A stretch of DNA of 10,619 nt. It comes from Burkholderiaceae bacterium. GTDB taxonomy: Bacteria > Pseudomonadota > Gammaproteobacteria > Burkholderiales > Burkholderiaceae_C. Each line of letters begins with the position of its first letter. Position 1 is the stretch's first letter. The DNA lies in contig JALQVQ010000290.1 of assembly GCA_023260315.1 (NCBI GenBank), forward strand, positions 1 to 10,619, given 5' to 3'. Below, one piece after another: positions 1 through 8,692 of the stretch. The position numbers and the translations under genes were made by a program. The notes under the pieces were generated by a model that was not told the DNA's origin, searched no databases, and saw only the letters and a list, made by a program, of their open reading frames with translations.

Positions 1-2
1 TG

Positions 3-1241
<1,239 letters not shown>

Positions 1242-1257
1242 ACAGAGGAATGACACC

Positions 1258-2475
1258 ATGAACGCACCGCAAACGTCACCTGATGGCCTGTGGTTTGGCA
1301 AAGACCTGAGCCAGCCCGAACCCATTCCCCAAGCGGGTATGGATCGCGTTGTGGCGCTCATGAAAAACGGTCGCCTGCATCGCTACGGGGAAACCGGTGG
1401 CGGTGAACCTGAGCCATCCTTGCTTGAGCAGGAATACGCAGCCTACGTGGGGACGAAATATTGTGTCGCCATGAGCTCATGCGGGGCGACCATGTTTGTG
1501 GCGCTCAAAACGCTGGGTGTTCAGCCTGGCGACCGTGTGTTGACCAGTACCTTCACACTCGCGCCGGTACCCGGTGCCATTGCGCACGCGGGCGCAGAGC
1601 CTGTTTTGGTTGAGACGACGGCGAACTACACGACCGATTTGGATGATCTCAAAATAAAGGTGGCGACCAGCGGCGCCAAGGTTTTTCTGATCTCTCACAT
1701 GCGCGGCCACATCACGGATATGCAGGCTGTCCGTGACATCTGCGATGCGCACGGTGTGTCGGTTGTAGAGGACTGTGCGCACACAATGGGCGCATCGTGG
1801 GATGGCCGATTCACGGGCACATGGGGGAAGATTGGTTGTTTCAGCACGCAAACCTATAAGCACATCAATTCTGGCGAGGGTGGCTTGCTGGTGACCGATG
1901 ACGAGGATGTTTGCGCACAAGCCATTTTGTTCTCGGGCAGTTATATGCTCTACAGCCAGCACGGCAGTGCGCCGTCGCCAGCTGTTTTTGAGCGTTGGCG
2001 CTACAAGACGCCAAACTTCAGCATGCGCATGTCGAATCAGGCGGCTGCGATGCTAAGGCCGCAATTGGCCGATATGCCGCGTCGCACGCAGGTATGGAAC
2101 AGCTTGTACGGCAAATTGGCGCATGTGCTGTCAGGCATTCCCAATCTCATGGTGCCACCGCGTGATCCGCGTGAGTCCTATGTGGCGAGTTCGATTCAGT
2201 TCACACTGTCGCTCGAGACACCCGCGATACTCAAATTTCTGGCGGCTTGCGACAGCCGTGGCCTGCACATCAAGTGGTTTGGTCGTGACGAGCCACAGGG
2301 CTTCACCAGCAATTACACGCACTGGCATTACATGCGAGAGGCGCAGGCCCTGCCACGCTCGTTGAAGTTGATGCAAGGTCTTTGCGACATGAGAATCGCA
2401 CTTTCCATGACGGATGCAGATTGCGAAACGATCGGCCAAATCGTTCGCGTGGCCATGACTGAAAGTTCAAAATGA
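1258..2475 (+). CDS. DegT/DnrJ/EryC1/StrS-family PLP aminotransferase
   Basis: PLP-dependent fold-type I aminotransferase of the DegT/DnrJ/EryC1/StrS family, 405 residues, about the family's usual length. Visible marks are the phosphate-binding stretch SSCGATMFVALKTLGVQPGD (73-92), the cofactor aspartate in VVEDCAHTMGA (Asp172) and the PLP lysine Lys201 in QTYKHINSGEGGLLVT. The family is best known for aminating keto-sugars, but no nucleotide-sugar, glycosyltransferase or polysaccharide gene is near, so a non-sugar keto or aldehyde substrate linked to the flanking dehydrogenase and decarboxylase is plausible (inference). The start is supported by AGAGGA at 1244-1249, eight bases upstream, and by the 16-base gap after the dehydrogenase stop. 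Its TGA overlaps the next ATG in an ATGA tetramer, pointing to translational coupling. Cytoplasmic; no signal or membrane segment. Confidence 0.88.
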   Translation: MNAPQTSPDGLWFGKDLSQPEPIPQAGMDRVVALMKNGRLHRYGETGGGEPEPSLLEQEYAAYVGTKYCVAMSSCGATMFVALKTLGVQPGDRVLTSTFTLAPVPGAIAHAGAEPVLVETTANYTTDLDDLKIKVATSGAKVFLISHMRGHITDMQAVRDICDAHGVSVVEDCAHTMGASWDGRFTGTWGKIGCFSTQTYKHINSGEGGLLVTDDEDVCAQAILFSGSYMLYSQHGSAPSPAVFERWRYKTPNFSMRMSNQAAAMLRPQLADMPRRTQVWNSLYGKLAHVLSGIPNLMVPPRDPRESYVASSIQFTLSLETPAILKFLAACDSRGLHIKWFGRDEPQGFTSNYTHWHYMREAQALPRSLKLMQGLCDMRIALSMTDADCETIGQIVRVAMTESSK

Positions 2476-3944
2476 CCTCTCCGGTTCCCCCCCACAGCGA
2501 GCAACACGAGACCCTTGATCCCACCGATTGGGTCGCCTTTCGGGCACGCGCCCATGCGATGGTTGATGCTGCAATCGACAAAATGGCAAGCACCACGGAG
2601 GGGCGCGTTTGGCATGAGCCACCAGCCTCTCTGAAGGCGGCTTTCACCGAGCCATTGCCAATGCGCGGGCAAGGGGGTGATGCCACACTGGCCAAGCTGA
2701 CCGGCTTGTTGCCCTACGGCGTCGGCAACACGCACCCGCGTTTTTTCGGCTGGGTGCACGGCAGTGGCACGCCAGGTAATCTGATTGCCGACATCGCTGC
2801 GGCCGCAATCAATGCCAACTTAGGGGGCCGTGACCACGGTGCAATGTACGTTGAAAAGCAGGTCAACGCATGGTGCCGTCAGATTTTTGAGTTTCCCGAG
2901 ACGGCAAGCGGCCTGGTTGTTTCAGGGACCTCTATCGCCACAATCATTGCGCTTAAAACAGCACGTGACCAAGCCCTTGATTTCAAGAGCCGAACAGCGG
3001 GGCTGGGCGGAGAAAAGTTGGTTGGCTACACATCCACGCAGACGCACTCTTGCGTTGCTCGCGCATTTGATATCTTGGGCCTTGGCGCGGATGCCTTACG
3101 CAAGGTACCAGTGAATGATGCCTTCGAACTCGATACCGCGGCCTTGCGCGCAGCCATCTCAGCCGATAAGGCCGCCGGCCTGACGCCTTTTGTCATCGTC
3201 GGTACCGCAGGGGCAGTGAACGTGGGCGCGATTGACGACCTCGAAACGATTGCCGATATCGCAGCTGAGAACCAATTGTGGTTTCACGTCGATGGCGCCT
3301 TTGGTGCATTGGGGGTGTTGAACCCTGCGATCAAGCCCCGTTTGAGCGGCATGAAACGAGCGGACTCGTTGGCGTTCGACTTTCACAAATGGTTACATGT
3401 GAACTACGACGCCGGATTCGTCCTCATACGATCTGAGGTGGCACACCGAAAAGCCTTTTCAGAGCGGCCCGACTACCTCAAGGGGGCTGAGCGGGGCTTG
3501 GCCGCCGGCAATCCTTGGCCCGTTGAATATGGTCCTGAGTTGTCACGCGGGTTCCGGTCATTAAAGATTTGGACCCAACTCAATGAGCACGGCTTGGATA
3601 AGTTGGGTGCGATGGTGACGCGCAATTGTGAGCAGGCCGCCTATTTGGCCGCAAAGGTCTCGGCAGCCCCAGAAACTGAACTCCTGGCGCCTGTGGCGAT
3701 GAATATTTGCTGCTTTCGCTTCGTCGCGGCCGGTTGTGAGCCAACTCAGCTGAACGCCCTGAACGATGAAATCGTTGTGCAGCTGCAGTTGCGCGGCATT
3801 GCGGCACCGTCAACCACGCTCCTCAAGGGACAGACGGCTATCCGGGTGAACATCACAAACCACCGGACGCAATTCAGTGACCTAGACCTGCTGCTCGCCG
3901 CTGTCATCGAGATCGGTACGTCGTTGGCCCCCCAGTTCACTTGA
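2472..3944 (+). CDS. Group II PLP-dependent amino acid decarboxylase
   Basis: Member of the group II pyridoxal-dependent decarboxylases (aromatic-L-amino-acid, glutamate and cysteine-sulfinate decarboxylase relatives), 490 residues, a normal length. Such enzymes remove the alpha-carboxylate of an amino acid to give an amine and CO2. Recognisable in order are HPRFFGWVHGSGTPGN (88-103), the substrate-entry region of the family; the THSC segment with His192, matching the histidine that stacks on PLP; GTAGAVNVGAID (244-255); the cofactor aspartate Asp274 in FHVDGAFG; the Schiff-base lysine Lys306 in FDFHKWLHVNYD; and RGFRSLKIWTQL (359-370). All key residues are present, so an active enzyme is expected. 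Some group II-like proteins are aldehyde synthases or other lyases, so decarboxylation is likely rather than proven, and the substrate cannot be told. The ATGA overlap with the aminotransferase gene suggests the two are made together and act on connected intermediates. Confidence 0.9.
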   Translation: MTSPVPPHSEQHETLDPTDWVAFRARAHAMVDAAIDKMASTTEGRVWHEPPASLKAAFTEPLPMRGQGGDATLAKLTGLLPYGVGNTHPRFFGWVHGSGTPGNLIADIAAAAINANLGGRDHGAMYVEKQVNAWCRQIFEFPETASGLVVSGTSIATIIALKTARDQALDFKSRTAGLGGEKLVGYTSTQTHSCVARAFDILGLGADALRKVPVNDAFELDTAALRAAISADKAAGLTPFVIVGTAGAVNVGAIDDLETIADIAAENQLWFHVDGAFGALGVLNPAIKPRLSGMKRADSLAFDFHKWLHVNYDAGFVLIRSEVAHRKAFSERPDYLKGAERGLAAGNPWPVEYGPELSRGFRSLKIWTQLNEHGLDKLGAMVTRNCEQAAYLAAKVSAAPETELLAPVAMNICCFRFVAAGCEPTQLNALNDEIVVQLQLRGIAAPSTTLLKGQTAIRVNITNHRTQFSDLDLLLAAVIEIGTSLAPQFT

Positions 3945-3995
3945 TCCATTGGGTTGTTATATCAGGGCATTTTCAGGTCACAATATGCGCGTGAA

Positions 3996-4011
3996 GGTCC
4001 CTCTGGGTACC
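3996..4011. promoter_or_regulatory. Near-palindrome upstream of the MocR gene, possible operator
   Basis: In the 85-base gap between the decarboxylase and the regulator (3945-4029) lies the imperfect inverted repeat GGTCCCTCTGGGTACC, 19 bases before the proposed regulator start. MocR proteins often bind close to their own promoter, so this could be an autoregulatory site. A TTGTTA at 3954 and an ACAATA-like hexamer near 3982 could form a weak promoter, but the spacing of about 19-20 is poor. No hairpin-plus-T-run terminator is visible in the gap, so the regulator may also be read from the upstream operon. Confidence 0.2.
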
Positions 4012-4029
4012 TGTGATTGAACCCGCGTT

Positions 4030-5547
4030 ATGGCAAAAACACTGCAAGGTGCCATGTGGAAGCAGTTGATGCTTCGCACTGCCCGAGAAAATCTATCGCT
4101 GCAAGGGCAAATCAGGGAGATGCTCGTCAGTGCAATCCTTGACCGGCATTTGGAGCCTGATCAAGCGGTGCCCTCAAGTCGCGTGTTGGCTGAGCATCTG
4201 GGGGTCGGACGGATCACCGTTGTGCTGGCTTATCAGCAGCTTGCTGATGAAGGCTATCTGGTATCAAAAGAGCGCAAAGGGCACTTTGTCAGCCCGACGA
4301 TTCTGGGTGAACGGGTCAAAAAGATGCCCGTGCCTGTCCCAATCGGCGTTGCGCAACCTGCAGTCGACGTCGATTGGACATCCCGCTTCTGTCAGCGGCC
4401 AAGTGCCCAACGCAGCATCTCTAAGCCAAGCAATTGGCAAACCTATCCTTATCCATTTTTATACGGTCAGTTTGACGAGTCCTTGTTTCCGACCTCAGCG
4501 TGGCGTGAGTGCTGTCTCAAGGCGCTGAGTGTTCTCGATATTCGTGCATGGGCGCCGGATCAAATTAGCCGCGATGACGAGTCACTGGTGCATCAAATTT
4601 GCACCCGTGTATTGCCGCGTCGTGGCGTGTGGGCAACCCCAGATGAATTAATCGTCACCGTGGGCGCCCAACATGCGCTCTACATGGTGGCCGATCTGTT
4701 GATGAGCTCGGGGACCCGCGTGGCGATTGAGGATCCCGGGTACCCCGACGCCCGAAATATTTTCAGCAACCGGACCGATAGCCTGACCCCGGCACCCATC
4801 GACCAGTACGGCCTGGTGGTGGGCGATCACCTGCGGAATTTCGATTACATCTACACGACGCCGAGTCACCAGTGCCCAACGGGGGTCACCATGCCGTTGA
4901 GCCGTCGCGAGCAGCTGCTTCAACTGGCCAACGAGTCCAATGTTGTGATCATCGAGGATGACTTCGAGAGCGAAAATAACTTTGAAGGTCACCCGATTCC
5001 TGCACTAAAGAGTTTGGATCAACATAACCGCGTCATTTACGTCGGCAGTTTGTCAAAAAGCATGGCGCCAGGATTGCGCATTGGCTATATCGTTGCGGCC
5101 AAAGAGTTGATTGCCGAGTTACGCGCCCTGCGGCGTCTCATGATCCGCCACCCGTCCACCTTCATCCAGCGCAGTCTGTCACTGTTTATCTCACTCGGGC
5201 ACAACGATGCCCAGTTGAAACGTTTGGGCGATGCACAGAAAGAGCGCAGTGCGCTCATCATGGATGCATTGGCCCGTTATGCACCGCAGTGTCGGGTGAC
5301 GCCCATGACGGGTGGTGGCTCGTGTTGGGTGAAACTGCCCGATGGCGTTTCTGCCCTGGCGCTGGCTGAGCACGCCAAGTCACGCGGGGTTTTGATTGAG
5401 CCGGGTGATGTGTTCTTCAATCAATCTGCTGGTAACGGGCACTTCGTGCGTCTGGGTTTTCAGTCCATCAGTGCATCGGTCATTGATGCCGGTGTGGCAC
5501 AGTTCGCACAGGCGCTAGGGGATATGCAAAAAAGGCCATCTGACTGA
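4030..5547 (+). CDS. MocR/GabR-type regulator (GntR winged helix + class I aminotransferase domain)
   Basis: Transcription regulator of the MocR subfamily of GntR proteins, 505 residues, typical in length. The N-terminal winged helix is at about 23-90, with PSSRVLAEHLGVGRITVVLA (48-67) as the helix-turn-helix and GYLVSKERKGHFVS as the wing. A linker leads into a class I aminotransferase-like domain (about 130-495) with SHQCPTG (279-285), the cofactor aspartate in IIEDDFESENNFEG (307-320), the PLP lysine Lys343 in GSLSKSMAPGLRIGY and the carboxylate-binding arginine in FVRLGF (Arg474). In characterised members (GabR, PdxR, TauR) this domain senses PLP or a PLP-amino-compound adduct instead of transaminating. 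Likely targets are the preceding PLP-enzyme operon, the convergent TRAP operon, or both (inference). The ATG at 4030 has no clear ribosome site and an in-frame TGA lies at 4018; the ATG at 4054, preceded by AAGG, is an alternative start giving 497 residues. Confidence 0.93.
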   Translation: MAKTLQGAMWKQLMLRTARENLSLQGQIREMLVSAILDRHLEPDQAVPSSRVLAEHLGVGRITVVLAYQQLADEGYLVSKERKGHFVSPTILGERVKKMPVPVPIGVAQPAVDVDWTSRFCQRPSAQRSISKPSNWQTYPYPFLYGQFDESLFPTSAWRECCLKALSVLDIRAWAPDQISRDDESLVHQICTRVLPRRGVWATPDELIVTVGAQHALYMVADLLMSSGTRVAIEDPGYPDARNIFSNRTDSLTPAPIDQYGLVVGDHLRNFDYIYTTPSHQCPTGVTMPLSRREQLLQLANESNVVIIEDDFESENNFEGHPIPALKSLDQHNRVIYVGSLSKSMAPGLRIGYIVAAKELIAELRALRRLMIRHPSTFIQRSLSLFISLGHNDAQLKRLGDAQKERSALIMDALARYAPQCRVTPMTGGGSCWVKLPDGVSALALAEHAKSRGVLIEPGDVFFNQSAGNGHFVRLGFQSISASVIDAGVAQFAQALGDMQKRPSD

Positions 5548-5564
5548 CGTCAAATGGCCTTTTT
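5529..5564. terminator. Bidirectional intrinsic terminator between convergent operons
   Basis: A perfect 11-base inverted repeat, AAAAAGGCCAT at 5529-5539 and ATGGCCTTTTT at 5554-5564, encloses a 14-base loop. The GGCCAT/ATGGCC core is flanked by T runs on both strands, so it can stop the plus-strand regulator transcript and the minus-strand TRAP transcript. The left arm is inside the last codons of the regulator and its TGA (5545-5547) lies in the loop, within the palindrome TGACGTCA. The TRAP large permease stops 18 bases to the right. Confidence 0.88.
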
Positions 5565-5582
5565 GTTGGTGTGAAACGCGTC

Positions 5583-6923
5583 TTAATAGCCCATCAGCCC
5601 AGGCAACCAAAGGGAGATCTTGGGGAAGAACGCGATGGTGAACACGGCGATTGTCGTGACCAATACAAAGGGCAGGATGCGCACGGTGATCCGCTCCACC
5701 GTCTCGCCGCCAATACCTGAGGCCACAAACAGGTTCTCCCCAAGTGGCGGCGTCATAAAGCCAATCGACAAGGTACAGATGACCACAATACCCACATGCG
5801 TTGGGTCAGCGCCGACCGCGTACATCACGGGTAACAGCACGGGCACCAGAATCAGAATCGCTGCCAGCGTCTCCATGAACATACCGACAAACAGCAAGAA
5901 AACAATCACCAAAGTCCAGATCAAATAAATGTTGTCGGTTAGCGTCAACATGGAGTCGGCGATTTGTGCGGGAATGCGTTGCTCCACCAACAGACGACCA
6001 AAGGCGGTCGCTGTGAAAAGAATCAACAACACGCGGCCTGTGATCCAGGTGGTGGTTCGCAATGACTCCGACAGGCGTGGCAGCTTGAGTTCGCGGTGGA
6101 TAAATATCCCCACGAATAAGGTATAGAAAATGGCCACAATCGCTGACTCAGTCGGTGTGAACATGCCGGTGTAGATGCCACCCAAGATAATCAACGGCGC
6201 CATGGCAGCCCACACGCCGCGTCGCAGGGCTTTTCGGATATCGCCAAACGACCAAGATTCAGTCAGCCCTTTGTAGCCGTTTTTCTTGGAGATGAAGTAA
6301 TTCATCAGCAACAAACTGCCAGCCATCACGGTGCCTGGAACGACGCCAGCGATGAATAATTTAGGGATCGACATTGAGGCGAATGAGCCAAATTTTTCAA
6401 CAGCCTCGGGGGGCGGCTGCATGCCCAACGCGGCGATGCCAAAAATCACCATCGGGATTGAGGGTGGAATAATGATGCCCAAGCCACCGGATGCGGCGGT
6501 CACTGCTGACGCGTAAGGACGGTCATAGTTGCGACGTGTCATGGCGGGAATCATCAGCATGCCCACCGCAGCGGTGGTTGCCGGGCCCGAGCCCGAAATT
6601 GCACCGAAGAACAGACAGGCAATGACCGTCGCGGCACCCAAACCACCCGTGATCGGGCCAGCGAGTGTCTCCGCAATGTCCACGAGGCGCTTTGAGATAC
6701 CCGCCGCTTCCATCAGCGCACCAGCCAGAACAAACGCGGGCAATGCCATCAGCGGGAAACTGCCGACCGAATTGAATGCGATTTGAACCAGTGCGATGGG
6801 GTCTTTGTCCAGCGCAATGTAGGCCATCATGCCCGCGCCGCCCAGCGCAACGGTAATGGGGGCGCCGATCAACAGCAGCAAGGCGAAACCGCCAAACAGC
6901 AATTCTGCAACGTACAAATCCAT
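5583..6923 (-). CDS. dctM: TRAP transporter large permease, DctM subunit
   Basis: Large inner-membrane subunit of a tripartite ATP-independent periplasmic transporter, the sodium- or proton-coupled channel that moves the solute delivered by the binding protein. It has 446 residues, slightly above the usual 425-430, and is hydrophobic throughout with around a dozen predicted membrane segments. Family motifs are clear: GAISGSGPATTAAVG (107-121), GGLGIIIPPSIPMVIFG (146-162), GGIYTGMFTPTESAIVA (248-264), METLAAILILVPVLLPV (350-366) and IGFMTPPLGENLFVASG (387-403). These carry the two glycine- and proline-rich re-entrant regions of the transport domain. The ATG at 6923 is preceded by TAGGAG with eight bases between. 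The gene follows dctQ after 21 bases and is last in the operon, ending just before the shared terminator. The symbol denotes the family, not proven C4-dicarboxylate transport. Confidence 0.95.
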   Translation of the reverse strand: MDLYVAELLFGGFALLLLIGAPITVALGGAGMMAYIALDKDPIALVQIAFNSVGSFPLMALPAFVLAGALMEAAGISKRLVDIAETLAGPITGGLGAATVIACLFFGAISGSGPATTAAVGMLMIPAMTRRNYDRPYASAVTAASGGLGIIIPPSIPMVIFGIAALGMQPPPEAVEKFGSFASMSIPKLFIAGVVPGTVMAGSLLLMNYFISKKNGYKGLTESWSFGDIRKALRRGVWAAMAPLIILGGIYTGMFTPTESAIVAIFYTLFVGIFIHRELKLPRLSESLRTTTWITGRVLLILFTATAFGRLLVEQRIPAQIADSMLTLTDNIYLIWTLVIVFLLFVGMFMETLAAILILVPVLLPVMYAVGADPTHVGIVVICTLSIGFMTPPLGENLFVASGIGGETVERITVRILPFVLVTTIAVFTIAFFPKISLWLPGLMGY

Positions 6924-6944
6924 AATAAATGCTCCTAAGCAGCG

Positions 6945-7493
6945 TCAAGCCTTGGCTTGTTCGTTTTCTTTTCTAATTTTCTGAATGGCTGCTGTTTCAG
7001 GATCCAGTAACTCCTCACCTCGGAAAACACTGACGTACAAATTCCACAGAATTCGGAGTGACATCAAAGTGAAGGCGATCGGGAGGATCATGTAGATGTA
7101 CTTCATGGGAACACCCAGCGTCTGCGACTTCCAAAAAAGGTTCATTCGGTTGAACACGAAGTCGTAACTGAGATAGACGAAGTAAACATTGAACCCGACC
7201 CACAGCAAGTCAGCGAACGTGAGCAGCGACTTGCCGACAATCTTGGGGAGGTATGCGAAGTGGAATGTCACCCGGTTGTGTGCTGATTTCTTCGCAGCAA
7301 CCACAGCGCCTAAGTAGGCGAACCAGACGAACATGTAGGTTGACAGCTCTTCACTCCATGCAATGGAGTAGCCAAATAACTGCCGGGCCAAAATTTGAGC
7401 AAATAACAAGACAACAAATACCGCTAGAAGGACCTCACAGAAGAGGGTTTCGGCGTTGTCGATGAGGGCGAGCGTTTTACTCTTAACTGACAT
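6945..7493 (-). CDS. dctQ: TRAP transporter small permease, DctQ subunit
   Basis: Small inner-membrane subunit of the TRAP transporter, which packs against the large permease and is needed for transport. The proposed product is 182 residues with four hydrophobic segments at about 17-36, 50-67, 91-113 and 129-152. Family marks are the WSEELSTYMFVWFAYLGA stretch (46-63), with the tryptophan-Glu-Glu signature, a following charged AAKKSAHNRV loop, and GVPMKYIYMILPIAF (127-141) at the start of the last helix. I place the start at the ATG at 7493 and not at the ATG at 7520, because AGGAG lies five bases before 7493, the protein then begins like other DctQ proteins, and 7520 falls in the loop of a perfect hairpin. 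The charged C-terminal tail (EKIRKEN-like, after residue 158) is cytoplasmic by inference. Confidence 0.92.
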   Translation of the reverse strand: MSVKSKTLALIDNAETLFCEVLLAVFVVLLFAQILARQLFGYSIAWSEELSTYMFVWFAYLGAVVAAKKSAHNRVTFHFAYLPKIVGKSLLTFADLLWVGFNVYFVYLSYDFVFNRMNLFWKSQTLGVPMKYIYMILPIAFTLMSLRILWNLYVSVFRGEELLDPETAAIQKIRKENEQAKA

Positions 7494-7498
7494 GAAGG

Positions 7499-7503
7499 CT
7501 CCT
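7499..7503 (-). promoter_or_regulatory. Ribosome binding site of dctQ
   Basis: AGGAG on the minus strand, five bases before the ATG at 7493. It decides between two in-frame starts: the upstream ATG at 7520 lies inside a hairpin and has no such site. Confidence 0.8.
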
Positions 7504-7509
7504 GAAGAA

Positions 7510-7530
7510 CGAGCGTGCATTGCACGCTCG
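7510..7530 (-). other. Perfect hairpin just upstream of dctQ
   Basis: CGAGCGTGCA (7510-7519) and TGCACGCTCG (7521-7530) are exact inverted repeats around one base; a realistic fold has a nine-base-pair GC-rich stem and a three-base loop. On the minus-strand RNA it ends six bases before the dctQ ribosome site and is followed by TTCTTC, not a true T run. It may stabilise the processed dctQ-dctM message 5' end, modulate dctQ translation, or be a second weak attenuator. The structure is seen; the role is inference. Confidence 0.65.
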
Positions 7531-7543
7531 CCGATGGATCATA

Positions 7544-7574
7544 CAAAAATCAGTGTCCATTAGATGGACACTGA
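7544..7574 (-). terminator. Intrinsic terminator/attenuator between dctP and dctQ
   Basis: On the minus strand an 11-base-pair perfect stem (7564-7574 with 7550-7560) closes a three-base loop (7561-7563) and is followed immediately by TTTTTGT. It begins ten bases after the dctP stop. This is a textbook rho-independent terminator, but it sits inside the operon. Partial read-through would give much more binding protein than permease, the stoichiometry TRAP systems need. Stem-loops after the binding-protein gene are known from other TRAP operons. Confidence 0.85.
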
Positions 7575-7584
7575 CTGGGTATGT

Positions 7585-8580
7585 TTAACGACCCAAGACC
7601 TTCGCGACGCGATCCAATTTTTCTTTGCCGCCAATGCTCTTGTAGAACTTAGGCCACACAGCCGTTGTTGCTTTAGCGATCCACTCTTTCTCGCCGTCAG
7701 CGGGATCAGAGATTTCCATGCCCTTGGCAACCAATTCCTTGCGGATACGGTCTTCTGTCTTCAGCAAGTAGTCGTAGCTGTAGGCAGTTGCTTCCTTGCC
7801 TGCGTCCAAGATGGCCTTCTGAACATCAGCAGGTTGCTTCTTGAACATGGCTTCGCCGACGATGATCGGCTCTAAAGAGAACACGTAACGGATGTTGGTG
7901 ACGTACTTTTGAACTTCGTTGAACTTCATTGAGCTCACGGTGATGTAGGGGTTGTCTTGTCCGTCAACCACGCGTTGCTGAAGCGCTGTGAACGTCTCGC
8001 CCCAAGCCATTGGGGTTGGGTTGATGCCCCATGCCTGGTAAGAGGCAATCATGATCTCGTTCTTAGGAACGCGGATCTTCAAACCCTTCAGATCAGCCAA
8101 AGTTTTGACGGGCTTCTTTGAGTTGGTCAAAACACGGAAGCCAGTGAAGGTCCAGCCGACAATGCGAACGCCCGCATCGCGGATGGTGTTTTCGGTCAGC
8201 TCTTTACCCACTTCGCCTGTTACCAATGTCTTGGCTTCAGCGGCGCTTTGAATCACGTAGGGCAATGTCAGGATACCGACGGTGGGTGAGAAGGGGGTGA
8301 TGTTGTTAACCGCCAAAACCGAGAAGTCAAGTGTGCCCATGCTGGCGCTGTTGACCGTGGTTTCTTCGCCGCCCAACTGCTCGTTGGGGAACAGATCAGC
8401 TTTGTGCTTGCCGCCTGTTTTGGCCTCGAAAGCCTCTTTGAACTTGGTGGCCATGGCCCACTGTGCGCTGCCTTCTGCGTCGCCGATGGCGACTTTGAAG
8501 TTGGTCGCGAATGCGCTAGCGCCAGTCATTGCCAGCGATGCTGCCAGCAATGTGTGCGTGATGGTCTTCTTGATGATCAT
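7585..8580 (-). CDS. dctP: TRAP transporter periplasmic solute-binding protein, DctP family
   Basis: Periplasmic binding protein that captures the solute and delivers it to the DctQ-DctM permease. The product is 331 residues, normal for the family. A signal peptide is evident: MIIKK, a hydrophobic core, and ASAFA before a likely cut ahead of Thr26. Family signatures are GFRVLTNSKKPVKTLADLKG (147-166), LKGLKIRVP with Arg170, the conserved arginine that salt-bridges the ligand carboxylate, WGINPTPMAWGETFTALQQR (184-203) and VVDGQDNP (204-211). The arginine supports an organic acid ligand, but its identity is not readable. The open frame extends back to 8880; I place the start at 8580 because AGGAG lies six bases upstream and the signal peptide begins there. 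It lies between the SnoaL-like gene (112-base gap) and dctQ, from which it is separated by an internal terminator. Confidence 0.95.
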   Translation of the reverse strand: MIIKKTITHTLLAASLAMTGASAFATNFKVAIGDAEGSAQWAMATKFKEAFEAKTGGKHKADLFPNEQLGGEETTVNSASMGTLDFSVLAVNNITPFSPTVGILTLPYVIQSAAEAKTLVTGEVGKELTENTIRDAGVRIVGWTFTGFRVLTNSKKPVKTLADLKGLKIRVPKNEIMIASYQAWGINPTPMAWGETFTALQQRVVDGQDNPYITVSSMKFNEVQKYVTNIRYVFSLEPIIVGEAMFKKQPADVQKAILDAGKEATAYSYDYLLKTEDRIRKELVAKGMEISDPADGEKEWIAKATTAVWPKFYKSIGGKEKLDRVAKVLGR

Positions 8581-8586
8581 GATTGA

Positions 8587-8591
8587 CTCCT
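8587..8591 (-). promoter_or_regulatory. Ribosome binding site of dctP
   Basis: AGGAG on the minus strand (within CCAGGAG), six bases before the ATG at 8580. It fixes the start of dctP at the signal peptide, 100 codons downstream of the longest open frame. Confidence 0.85.
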
Positions 8592-8692
8592 GGTTGTTGA
8601 AAAAAATTGTGGCGATTTGGTAGTCGCTCTGTTTATGCATTGAAACAGTGGTTTGGTGTGAGCACGTTAACCACCGAATTCCAATTCCGTTG
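8592..8692 (-). promoter_or_regulatory. dctP leader with inverted repeats
   Basis: The gap between the SnoaL-like gene and dctP holds several symmetric elements and no gene. GTTAAC occurs at 8666-8671 and at 8692-8697, the latter across the SnoaL stop codon. Between them GAATTCCAATTC (8676-8687) is itself an inverted repeat. Further toward dctP, CTGTTT (8629-8634) and AAACAG (8643-8648) can pair around an eight-base loop, and a run of seven T on the minus strand lies at 8600-8606, behind only a weak GCGA/TCGC stem. A separate dctP promoter, operator or RNA-level control is possible; I see no convincing -35/-10 pair. Confidence 0.3.

Noticed and set aside
1477..1962. A 161-codon minus-strand open frame inside the aminotransferase gene
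   Set aside because: It is fully antisense to a gene with clear family motifs, has no recognisable domain, and is a shadow of the coding bias.
7494..7520. Nine-residue longer DctQ beginning at the ATG at 7520
   Set aside because: That ATG lies in a hairpin loop without a ribosome site, while the ATG at 7493 has AGGAG at the right distance.
8600..8650. Intrinsic terminator between the SnoaL-like gene and dctP
   Set aside because: There is a run of seven T on the minus strand, but the adjacent stem is only four base pairs and the better CTGTTT/AAACAG stem is too far from the T run.
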